A stretch of DNA of 64,000 nucleotides, from NCBI GenBank assembly GCA_027574665.1, contig CM050654.1:13262142-13326141 (forward strand), read 5' to 3'. A program made the translations under genes and the position numbers. Origin of the DNA: Rhynochetos jubatus (lineage: Eukaryota > Chordata > Aves > Eurypygiformes > Rhynochetidae). Shown here piece by piece: positions 20,301 to 32,500 of the stretch (the stretch's first letter is position 1; every line of letters begins with the position of its first letter). The notes under the pieces were generated by a model. That model had not been told where the DNA came from, did no database searches, and saw only the letters and a list, made by a program, of their open reading frames with translations.

Positions 20301-23230
20301 TTTTTTTACAGTGGATAGTTTCTCCCTGCTTGTAGACACTAAGGAAGTATTTCTTCTCCAAACAGCTTAATAATCAGCAAGCATAAACAGTCTTCTGCTG
20401 AGGTTCACAAGCAGCACTGGTTGCCCTCTCTGTTCAACAGCCGGGGGCAGTTGTGTTGTCACTCAGAGGTAAGGGACTTGTCTGTTACAGTCAGACACAG
20501 GCTCCTAACTGAAGCCCTGTTACTGAATCAACCAGCGTACTTACTCTGTCAGAGAACACATCCATGCTTTAGGTCTCAATTTACAATTCTTTCAATAAAG
20601 AGATGAGTATGTAAAACACATTCTGGTAAAATGAAAACTGAAGAGTGTGTGTGTATATATAAAAATAGGAGCATACAAAACCAAAATCTTGCTCCAATTA
20701 CTCTTACTGACAGCTCTTGCAATTTATAAATGTGGTTTAATTAATGGATGGTGCTGATCACAACACTAATAAAGGCATACCTTAACACCCCAGTTGGTGT
20801 GAGACCAGGCAGTGAAACAAGCAGCTTAAATTAGAATCCCTTATACCCAAAATGCACCTTTGCCTTTTTACTTCTCCAAGTAAGACACAATTGGCTTTCA
20901 GAATTTTTACCCACAAAGAAATGGAAGTTTTCCATCATTTGTGTTGGAAGCATTTTCAGTTATTTGTTTGGGCTTCCACACCCTAGGAAGACGGGTGGTT
21001 TATTCTACGTTCTTCAACTGGCACACAAAGTCAGGTAACTCTTGCATGGTCTTCTCACAGGCTAAGCCAGCAACTCCCTCGCCCTGATTTTTGAAAGCAA
21101 GCCCAGCAGCAGGCGAGCACGCTCTGCTGCATGCCCATGTGGGATGAAGCATTGGTGCCTACAATGATCTGAAGAACAGGGTAAGCGTGCAGTCAGTCTC
21201 CAACAGTTACTGGTTCCATGACTTTCAGAGAGATTCCCTTGAGTTCTTGTATCATAAGAACAACACTGAAGAATTTATTCCTTTGCTACCCTCTCCATGC
21301 CACTCACTCTACAGATCTCTATCTTAGCTCCTGTCAGGTTGACTTTTTTTCCCCATGTGAAGAATTACACTATTTTTTCCAGCCTAAACAGAGCCTCATG
21401 AGGTGAAAAACTGCAATAGAGAGCTATGAAAACAGTCTAGATGAAGGTTTGTGCAGCAGGGGCAACTTTACATACTGTGAAACAAAAGGCATTAAAATAG
21501 ACACGGCTGTCCTTTGCTACACAGGGATAGCCAAATGGGCTGGGGCGGCCAAGTCAGCATATTTACACCAACCTGAAAATACCAGAAGGAAGAGGTCTGC
21601 AGCACAGTCAACACCTGTGAGATTCAAGAGCAGGGACTGAAGCAAAGGTAAAACTGCAGGCTGCCAAAAAGCAATAGGCTTTATTTTGTTTCAAGAAAAG
21701 CCTTTCTTGCGAAAAGCAGGGATATTCCAGAGTGTACCTGTGGACATCCAGAGCATCCTCAATGTCTACCCTTCTTCCAAAACAGCATCTCCCTCATGTA
21801 TATCCCATGAATTGTAAGAGGAAAAGTTCTTTTAAAAGAAGATACTAACTTATCTGCATGTTCTACATTCTCAACAGCTGATACAAAGGGCTCTCAGAAG
21901 TTAAATGATTCCTTTTGTCCAATAAATGTATTGTAGAAAGATTAACTGCATTCAATTTAGTACTTTATACATTGTAACTTGTTACAGAAATAAATAGCTG
22001 TAAGTTCAGTTTTGGTTTAGGATTCACTACTATTAACCATCTTAAGCAGGGATACCACTTCATAAAGGATCAGTAGCTTCTTTGATATACTTTAAAAGTC
22101 TAACTTGGAATATTCATAATTTCTAGGAGTTTTGACCAATTTTTGCATCTTTATTCAGCTTTTCCATAAAACATAACTTCAAGTCAGCAGCATAAAAACG
22201 CTTGCTAACCATGCCTCTCCCCACAGAGCCCTGCCCTCCCTTAACACCAGCAGCTCCTCCCCACAGTCCAAGGGGAAGCACAGCAGCTTCATCCTTTCCT
22301 CGGAACATTCTTTCTGGTACTTGATGCAGTGAATACACTCTACGCAGTGTGAGATACGTTGAGCTGAGAATTTTATATATACATCAGCATATTTGTGCAT
22401 GGTCCAAGATCTAACACTGTCTATTAAATTTAGCCTACTACTTCCTCCTGTGTATTGTCAGCATCGTTGTGCACCTTTGCTGTCAATGCTGCTTAACGAG
22501 TTTTTTCAATCAACTTTTTCACAGACTGCAAGTTACCTTTTCAGGGGAGAGTGGTTCTTCATTTCCACTCGCAAGTTATGAATAGATCACTACACAAGCT
22601 GTATGTGCTTGGATAGCTTCTGGCTTGGTGGAACCCTGGTAAAGCCTGCAGAGGTGAAATTACACCACAGGAGCAAGTATCTACCAACAGCCTCCGGAGG
22701 GTTTCTGTACATCCCAAGTGAACAGAGCTTCAATTCCTAATGCTCTAGTGTAAGGCTTAACATTTTTCCAGGCTTTTCTCTGTAAGCAAGGTATTAAAGT
22801 GAAAATTGCATTAAAATGTAACAACAGCCAGTTTGTTTTCCACACCAATATTTACAACACAGTTTAAAAAAAACCAAAGCCACAACACTCCTCCATCTTG
22901 TGGAAAACACTAAACATCCTCATTCCTTTCTCTCTTACACAATGCAAACTGTCACTGTTGTGCAGCATTTGCTTCCTTGTTGACAAAAGCATGAACAAGT
23001 CAGCAGAGCACCCAGCTGTGTAGTTACTCTATTAAAGAGAGAGAGAAACCCCAATTATTTTGCAGTAGTATTGTTACTACAGTAGGATTAACACAACAAA
23101 GAGACAAAAATACAAAATGAGTCTGGGAAAAGTCGTAGGATTATACCAATGCATTTGAAGTAGTATGGGTTTTTAAAAACACATTTGTGTGAATTATGTA
23201 CATGTCCATCTGATGCAGTTACTTACTTTA
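17376..23230. other. Region between convergent MOB4 and RFTN2; includes the RFTN2 3' UTR
   Basis: 5.9 kb without a recognised coding exon on either strand. The RFTN2 3' UTR must start at 23230 and run leftward. Candidate minus-strand AATAAA hexamers (TTTATT on plus) are at 22150-22155, 21680-21685 and 20243-20248, giving a 3' UTR of about 1 to 3 kb, but the sequence does not decide between them. A short GT/AT simple repeat occurs at about 20645-20660. Confidence 0.6.
22150..22155 (-). terminator. RFTN2: Candidate RFTN2 poly(A) signal (minus strand)
   Basis: TTTATT on plus reads AATAAA on minus, about 1.08 kb after the RFTN2 stop. Others further on (21680, 20243) are equally possible. Confidence 0.35.
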
Positions 23231-23500
23231 TCACATACATGTGACCTGAGTGACTCCATCTTCCTGGTCAAACTGTCCATCATCCAGTTCCCTTAGTACT
23301 CCATCACTGCTACTGAAGCCTGGAAAGCCTCCATACCGGGGGGATCCCTCCTTGATCCAACATTGTTTAGGAGAAGATAAGTGAAACTCATCAGGAGGTT
23401 GTCCAGTTTCTTCAGGGCGAGAAGTAGCTGTGTCCAAGCCAACACTTCTGCTAGAGACTTTGCCTTTTTCCTCTCCAATAACTTGCCTTAAGGATTTCCT
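23231..23500 (-). CDS. RFTN2: RFTN2 coding exon 9 with stop codon
   Basis: Acceptor TATCTCAG at 23501-23502. Encodes residues 419-507, starting RKSLRQVIGEEKGKVSSRSV and ending DQEDGVTQVTCM, then TGA at 23233-23231. The open frame continues past the acceptor to 23581, but that part is intronic. Confidence 0.95.
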   Translation of the reverse strand, partial: RKSLRQVIGEEKGKVSSRSVGLDTATSRPEETGQPPDEFHLSSPKQCWIKEGSPRYGGFPGFSSSDGVLRELDDGQFDQEDGVTQVTCM

Positions 23501-26500
23501 CTGAGATACAAGAGGATATATGTTAGCTTGTTTAGGAGAGAAAAGCCAAACTCTTTGCAATAAGTCATGCATGGATTTCATGTGAGCTGCATTTCAATAT
23601 AAGGCAGCAACACTCCAATTGAAACTATGAACTCCCAAAGAAAAAACATCTGACAGATACAAGTTGTTCTCCATAAATAAATTTTGAGAGACAAACAAGA
23701 TACAAGATGGAGTTGAAATTCAAGAAAACACAAGTAAATGCTAAGAAAAAGTACTTCAACAATGCTTAGTTCTCATGTAGTGCTTGGCAAACACAGAATG
23801 ACGTACAAGTCTTAACCCATGCTACAGTCAGCTGTTTGAAGAAAGCTCGATTACTGTGCCTAATGTACCCCGACTGACCCTTTGCCACGCGGCACACATG
23901 CGTGCTGCCCTTCTCCTGCTATGGGCTGCAGAGGTCCCTCCTGCCCTGAGGGGTGAAAGGGCAGAAGTGCATCAGGCATGCAGCTGACAGCTCCATCATC
24001 TCCAGCTGCCACTGTAGGCACACATCCACCCTCCTTCTCTCACTTATCTACACACCACCACATCCAAAGTCTGGCTAGGAACCTCCTCTGCAAGCTGTTC
24101 TGAAAGTGAGCAGACATCAGTCACTTCCCCAAACAGAGTTTTGTCTAGAAGCTTCAACAGGGGTACAATATTTGATAAAGGTCTGAATTAATGAGCTCCA
24201 ACTCCACTGACACTAAGAGTGGGATATGACCACTTCGGAGGACTGAAGATTTCCCATACGTCTATCTCATGGCAAGACCACTATGCTTTCCCATCTTTCC
24301 AGTTCTGCCCATAAAGGCCTTTGGAAACCACCTTAGATAACAGCAAGATCCTTGAGAACTGCATTCAAGCCACAGGGTGGATCTACACAGATCCTGCACA
24401 GCCATTTGAGGGGCTTAACACGGACCTTGCACAGGAAGAACTCTGTATGGATACAATCCAACATTGGTACTGGAATCTCCGACATGCTTCCTGCTGTGGC
24501 TCCCAACATCAAAAAGAAAAGTAAGCAGACTGTGGTTCATGTGAACAATAGACCTATCAGTCTATGCTAAGGGTCCTCTGCGGCATCACAAATAAATAAA
24601 AGGTTTATTTTATTTGAGCACTGAGTGTTACCCAGGGCACCGAGATCTGTGATGACACAGTACCTCCAGAGGCAGCATCAGTGCCTTGATCCACAACAGA
24701 GGAGCAGGGTCCAGAAGGCAGAGGTGCCCTGGCTCTCTGCCCGGAGCCTTGCTGTCAGCACAATCACTGCTAAGCCAGTAGATGCTTTGCCAGGGGACAC
24801 AGCCCTGTCCACAGAAACAGCACACCTAGGCTAAGGAATCCAGCCTTGGCACAGAGCTATTTCAGTGGGTAAGAGCATGAGCACTCTTACAGGGAGATTC
24901 GCATGACCCCCCTCAATTGTTTTTGCTATACTCTGTCAAGTTCTGTGGCCTCCCTTCAATACATGGCTAAGTTTTTTCTCAAAGCCTTTTGAAACAGCAA
25001 AAACAATGGCCCTTGTGGCTAAAGGAAACATATTTAGGGAAGCTGTTACAAGAGACATTGGGAAATTAGACTAAGGGGAAATAGTGTTGCCTCAGGAGAA
25101 ACAGAAGGAAATAAGCTTCGCCTCGATGCCACAGTAAGAGGATGGAGAAGCCTGCCTAAGGGAAATACAGAAAAAAGAGAAAAGAACAAAAATAAACCCA
25201 GAAAATCCTCAAGAACTGTGTGGTTCAATCTTGCATGTCCTTCTCTGAGCAATTTTCTTTGAACAGCAAATGGTATGTGAGAGTACTGAACCGTTACAAA
25301 GCATAAGCCAGATCATAATGCACTATCCCATGAATATACAAGAAGGGAGACAGCTAAGTTGTGAGGAGGTAAAATATACCCTCCTCATAAAAAAGACCCT
25401 GTGGGAATAAAAGACTACATAATAAAGGTTTTCCCCTGAATTCTTACTGAAGCAAAACTTACTTTAGCAATGGCTTCGACCCAACAATTAAAAAAAACCC
25501 CCGAGTGCACAAAGCAACCCATACCCAGTGTCACCGCTCTCCAGAGCCCAAGTCAGAGGTTCAGCAGCTGGAGCTGCCTGTGGGGTGAAGCTCTGGCCAT
25601 GGCCAGACCGCACTGTGCTGTGTTGAGCTGGAAAGTGCTGTGATCAGGCCCTCGGGCCTCGACAGGTGTTTAAGAAGGCCCACATGACGCTGCTTTCTTT
25701 AGAGTCAGCTACTGAAAGAGCCTTGCTGGTTTTGTATTCTGACTCTCACAGGTAGCATGCTTCGAGGTATCCAAGTTGCAAACATGCTAAGGATATGCTT
25801 AGCCCAACAAACTGGGAGGCTATTTACTTATTTTTTTAAGAAGTTAAAGTGTTTCACATCTGTTAGTTATTTCCATGTTTCAAAGACATCCTAAATTGTG
25901 GACATTTTTTTTTTTTTTGAAAACCACCTTTAATGTAATGTAAGCTTCAGTGAAAAAGACATGCAGTACAAATCAAAAAGATGTCATGGCCAACAATGTA
26001 GAGCCACAGAAATTAAATGTTATTACTGAAACGTCTGCAAGGGTTTTATCAAACTGTACAGCTCTATCCTCACTGTCCAGGAGATTACTTAAAATAAACA
26101 TATTGATCAAAATTTCTAGAGCAAGTGTTCGTGCTGTCAGAAATCAGCAGCTTGTTTTGCACTTGAAATCTAGCTACCCAGTGCAAAACTAGCATGACTT
26201 TCTATGCTCTTTAGTTATCATTAACAAATACATGAATTTCAACTGTAATGCAGCTAATATGCTGTTTGCCAATTCAGACATTTTGGTAAAAAAAAAAAAC
26301 CGAGGTAGAAAGATGAAAGTTTAGGGAAAAAACCGTAATTGGAAAAACAGAAGGGAAATGTTACTCTGCTGTTTCAGCTCCAGCCTGAACCACCTATTCA
26401 TCCCATGTTAAAATGACCTCAGCCTACTGAAATTTCCTGGTGGAAAAGTAGAACATTTACTGGTGCTTGAGGAACACATTCAGACCCAAAGTTTGTTCAG

Positions 26501-29500
26501 ATTTTAAACACTAATCCTGATGTAAATGGCTACAAATCTGTTATTTGTTCTTTACTTGCAGAACTTTAAGTCAAAGGTTTCCAATTACTAAATAAAACAA
26601 TGACTACAAAACACACTACCCATTTTATTTGTATAAACCAAAGAATGTAAAGGTTACTCAGCTGCTGATCACCTCACAGTTGGGTGACAAAATTTAAACT
26701 GAGCATAATGCTATGTATTTTTAATTCAAACCACATCTGAAAGGATCATCAGTTCCTCAGACTGAATGCTTTTACAGACCCGGTTTGTATTACATCTCCT
26801 GGCATAACCCAGTTTTATCCATTCTACTTGTGTCATTTAGTTACGCTACCTTTTAAGAGATGCTTATAGCTAGGAATAACGTTACACCACAGAAAGAGCA
26901 TTCATATCAGGAGCCCATGCCCTTATTATACAGAGCATTAAGTAAGTAGGGAAACACCATCAGGAAGTTATGGCTTTATTTGATAATGACAATGTTTCAT
27001 GTATTTACAACACTGAAATATTGTGTCCCAAAAAATATTTTCAGAAATGTATTGGGAAAACATAAAGACAGTCATGCATGAGAGCAGGGGTTAGAAGCTC
27101 TGAAAGCTAGAAGTTGAAGATGCTTGGTACACAGCAAGAAATTAAAGGAAAAAATTGTATGAGGAACTGACACCATTTGGAAGATGTTATGAATGAAAAA
27201 GGAGATAAAGACATTGGCGAGGGAGACTGCACAGAACACTGAACAGAAAAAAGGAGCTCAAAATTTTGTAAGTTAGGAAATAGATTATAAATAGTGCACA
27301 AGAACTAGCTAGGAATTGAGATGATTGTAGAGACCAAAAAATAAAACAGGACTTTAGTTGTGCATGTTTAATGCAGTTCTTCCAAGCATGGAAGCAGTAA
27401 TTATCAGGGGACACCATGAGAAGGAAGTTAAGCTGGAGATAAGCAAAGTCTGAAGAAAAACAAGAAAACCCCAAAGGGAGAGTATATTTTAGAAACATTA
27501 AGCAGAGAAAAAAAAAACAGATGGATAGTAGCAGTCTGGATAGAAGATCAACAGGATAGAAAAAGATCAAATATGAATGCATGAAGTTTAGAGATTCATG
27601 GAACTATTTTTCAGATGGAGAAAGAAGAGACTAGGTGTCACTGCCTTACAGCAGTATGACAGTTTGTGAAGTTACACTCTGGTGCTGGACACAAGTGAAA
27701 GCATCGACAGTTTTCCTAGTCTCAAGACTATCACAGAAAGCCATGACAATTAGAAAAAGGTTGAATGGCCACTGAAAAACACAAATAATAAACTAAAAAT
27801 CTGTGATGGGATGCTGAGAGACTTGGCAAAGAGCCACCAGTTCATCCTCCTCTGGCCATAGCACAGTTTGCTGTAATGCTGTACAGGTGCAGTAACTGTT
27901 TGACCTTGACTGGGCAGAATGTGGTGACTGCCAACTACTTAATCCTCAAAACACTTTTATACAGTCACTATTATGGGAGCCTCACTCAGAAGGGACAAGG
28001 AGTTGTTGAGGTCCAGCTGCAGGAATTTTAAATCCTCTATTTCTGTGACAGACTGCTGTGCAGCAACAGCTAAGACTCCTTTGCCTTGTTAACCACCAGA
28101 TTACAGTATCCCTTGCACAGCCCCACACTTGATACAGGTGTGGAAGTAGATGTTTTGGAGGTCAAAACACGATGTTTGCTTTTTCACGTGCACCAGACCC
28201 AGAACTTGTACCAGAACATTTAAGACTTGCTGGACACTTCAAGGATACTTCCACAGCACAGCCACTTCATCCACCCGAGACGCAGTAATTTCCTAGCACA
28301 AAACTGCTTATGCTTTACTCTGTGGCTTGATTTAAGAGGTATACAGCCGAGAAAAAAAAATAACCTATGAGTTCAGCTGCAAAAACCCTTCACAAACTTG
28401 AATTTGTTTTGCAACCCTTGTCTGCCACTTTTTTCACACAGATTTTGAAATCTAGTCTGTTTCTGTCCCTATTATGTGAAGTACCAATCTGTTTATATTA
28501 AAACATGTTACTTACCTCTGGTGTCTGGACAGCAGAATTCCACACAGCAGGTCTCTGAAGAAAAACCACTTGCTTTGTGGCCAGATTTCCTTCACTAAAA
28601 AATTAGACAAAATTGTTTCAAGATTTTAAAGGCAATAATAGTCATGGGGATTTTTTTGTAAAAGCCAACTTTTACAAATGTTGATGCTGTTGTGGTAGAT
28701 ATAATTTAAAGAAGAACTGTTGATTTTTCTGAAAGTGTTTCCTTTTGAAGAGCAATTAATGTGAAAAGTAAAGTTGTTCCTAAAGACCAGATCAGATGTT
28801 ACTGATACACTGATTGAAAAGTGTTACACTCTTAGTACGGTGATACTTCATCTTTAAGTTTTTATGTACGTCTTTCTGTCACCTCCTCATCAGAAATACA
28901 GGTCAGTACATTGATTGCATAGGTACTACAAAGCCTGACCCTGGCACTAGGAGTACAAGAATTGCAAGAACAGAGCTCTAGGATCGAAGGGTTATAAAGT
29001 TTCCTGTGCTCTTCTACATATCAGATACTACCTTTTGATAAACTCTTCTCCCCCTCTACTCCTACTTCTGAGTAGTATTCCACAAGATCTTTATGCATAT
29101 AAAGGAAAGACAGAAATACTTTGGCAGAAAAGTGACTACAGGTTTAAGAGTGTGCTAAAGAAAAGTATCAACACGAGACACTTGGAATCATACAAATGAA
29201 CTCCCTATCTACTCTATCAATCATAAACCAGTATTATTATGCACATGATGGAAAGAAAGAACTACTAAAATAACGTAATCTTGTTCTTCAGTGTGGGTAC
29301 ATCACAATCTTAACCACACACAAAGCTGGGATAACCATTCCATGCTTCGTGCCAGAGCTAGGAGCAAGTCCCTAATGTTGTATTAACTCTGTAACTCCAT
29401 CAGTCCGAGAAAAAACAGGTATTAAAACTGTTCCTATGAGATCAGGAAGAGTGTGTTAACAGCCTGCCCCTGTAGACCTCCTGGAAGTTAAGCTCAGAAA

Positions 29501-32500
29501 ATACACAAAACTGCACTATTCCCAGCATACTCAGCTACATCTGATCAACAGCCACTGATGATGGTTCTGTGATGGTGTTTGGCCCCTCACCATCTTCCTT
29601 TCAGTAAACCAGAACGACGCAGGTCATGGCAGATCTTTGCACATCTTGCTTGGATGAGGAATAGAGAATTACCTTAAACTCCAGGTTATGGGGAAAACAA
29701 GGAGGCAGGAGAACAGACGCAGTTGCCCTAGGTTAACAAGGTTTCCTGCTCTGAGAGTCCCTACCTCACTATTGGCATTCATAAAAGAAAATGCGTTACA
29801 ATTTCATGACTTGACAAGGAAATAGGCTATTCTGCAACCTTACTCCACTTGGCTGATATCTCTTCTTGCCTCAGTTATGTCTGTTTTGATTACATCAATT
29901 GGGAAATCTCTCTTTTGCGAGAAGGCTGAGCACAGTCCCTGGCATGGGGAAGAGCCTATGGCTTATTTTGTAACAGTGTCTGCATTCCTTCAGAGAAAAA
30001 AAACCAAACCCCTAAACATTAAGCTACAGCTTGTACAAATTCTACTAGAACACAGAAAGGACATGATGGTGAGCAGACAATAACTAAATTAACAATTTTC
30101 TAAGTCTGACCTTATTAAAATGCTGCACACGACAAAGCGGCTATGAGCTTAATTCACAAAGAACTCAATGACAGTGGGATTTCCACAGAATTTAAATGAG
30201 AAAAAGTGCTTAGAGCAAGCCACTCCATCGCTTCCCTCCCGTTTCCACATGCCTTATTTGCCTCATGAGCTGGGGCATTCTGAAAACTCAGATTTAGTTG
30301 TTTGTGATAAGTTAATAACCACAAAGTCGGTGTTTTTGCACTGTATTTCTATTCGCCCGCTTGCTTTCTGGCACTCAGTCTGTCTTGCCCATTTTCAGGG
30401 ACTTCAGTAATCAGTGAGGGGAAATAAAGGTCACTGCAGAGTAAGGCTGCTGAAGCCTTTTTCCTGTCTCTACTTTTAAGAGGGATGAAGAGGAACAGAG
30501 ACTCTTTTGTTAAAACACCAGCAATTTACTTGTCTGCTTATGCTGTATGGGCAAGAAATTTGTCCTCTTATTACATGTACCTATTTTAAAAGTCACCCAA
30601 AGCAACTGGGGGACTAACTAGCTTCTAGTTGCCAATTGCTCTGATTTTTACAAGTCTATTTTTTTAAATGCATGAACTTTTTATATACAAAGCACTTAAA
30701 GATAAGGTCAGACAAAGCTTTCTGAAAAACGAGCAAAAGGAGCAAGACATTCTTTTGACCCATTTATTTTTTCCTGCATTTTTCAAAGTTTTTGCACTCC
30801 TTTAGAACTGCACAGCATCTAGACTTTCAGTTATGAGACAGTCACCAGCTTGGGATAGAACTCTCCTAGCTTAAAGAATCTGGATAACAACAAATGTAAA
30901 AACACTCAGAAATACTTCTAATTTTAGACTAAAGGCGTATGCAATTCTACAAACTCACAATAACATTATTAACTGCAGCAGCACCAAGTTACCAGCAAAG
31001 AATCTTCTAACGTATTTCCCCTCCCGCCACTCACTAGGATGTAACTCCTAAAAAGACTAGTAATTTTATCCTTGCTATACAACTTCTGAACTTGGCATAC
31101 TATCAAATTCTTGTTTTGAAGATAGTTACCTAGTAAGTAAGAGTTGTTTATAATGCAGGAAGCTCTTTAGGTCATTATTATTGTGGATCTGTCTTGCATT
31201 CTTGTTTGGTCTGTTTTTTTGGTCAAAAACATTCTTTGGCTGTTGACAAAGTTTAAATACCCAAAATAAGGTTGGATACAGCTAACATTACATCATTCTT
31301 TTCATGCTCTGTTTTCTTATATCCCTGGAAAAAGAGGGGAACTTCTGTGGGTTTTACAGTGTGCTGACCAAAAAAACCCAATCAAAACCCCACAGTGCTT
31401 ATTTTTTTCCAAACAACACTGCATAAAAAAGCAACTCTGCATGTTTCAGGAGTATGACATCTACCACTACTCTATTTGTAACAGCAAAGAAAATTCTTAA
31501 GGAAACGCTTTCTGCATCCAACACGATTCAGCCCTGAAGGTAGGAGTTAAAGGACTAAATAAGCCTGCTGCCCCTGCCTGCAATGGGACAGTGACCCAAG
31601 ACATTCAGCTATCACATGGCATGACACTCCACACTACAGGACATCTTATTTTATGGAGAGGAACATCTGACAAAGAAAATCTTCACACAACACAAAACCA
31701 TGCAGGAAAAGACAGGACAGCCTGGCATTTAAGCTGTTTCAAATCCTAACTATGTAAAAAAACCAAACCAGGGTTGTCATCACTGCATGACAACCCTGTC
31801 ACAACCCAGAACCTGTCAGCCTGTTGGTCACACTGTCAGCAGGCAAACAGTGAGGATAATAGCAAGGAACTGAGCACAGGAGATGCAAGATGAGGAAAGG
31901 TTTTGCAGGAAGTCCGAATACAACAAAATATTACACAGAATAAAAACAAGGAACATGCTGCCCTGCTAGCGTTTTATTCTTAGATAGAATACTCTTTATA
32001 TACTTTGTACAAATCTGTTTTTTTCAGAGACATAAATTTACCAGACCATCCCAAAATGTTGCTCATGTTTTTTTCAGTTTTCCTGAGTCCATTAATATTC
32101 GGCTGCTTTTTGAGGTCAGAGTTCCAAATCTGGGAAAAGACCAGCTGTTCAGCAGCATGAAGTATGTTCTCTTTGAGACATTTAACTTGCATTCCTAGAA
32201 TAATCCACCACCACAGTAACGGCATCCTACATATCTGACACATAGTAAACACCCAGGAATTTCTCCTCCTCTTTAAATACAAGCATCAATGCCTAAAAAC
32301 AGTATTTGTCAATCACAATTTGCCTATCAGGATAGGCACACATTCTTTTTTGGACTCTTAAGAATCCTTAATTCCTAATTAGGAGTTCTTGTTCATGGAC
32401 TTATTTCTCAACTTACTTTTTTTTTTAAAGGAAAATTGAATAGCTGTATATTAGATACACTACAGGCATGCAAAGCTGATTTCTTATTTCTTCCACAGTA

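Noticed and set aside
23501-23581. Upstream extension of the RFTN2 last-exon open frame
   Set aside because: A good acceptor (TATCTCAG) sits at the point where similarity to raftlin-2 starts, so the extension is intronic.
27187-27582. 131-codon minus-strand frame rich in Phe, Leu, Ser and Cys
   Set aside because: It is within RFTN2 intron 8, is the reverse of purine-rich sequence, has no domain I recognise, and lacks splice context.
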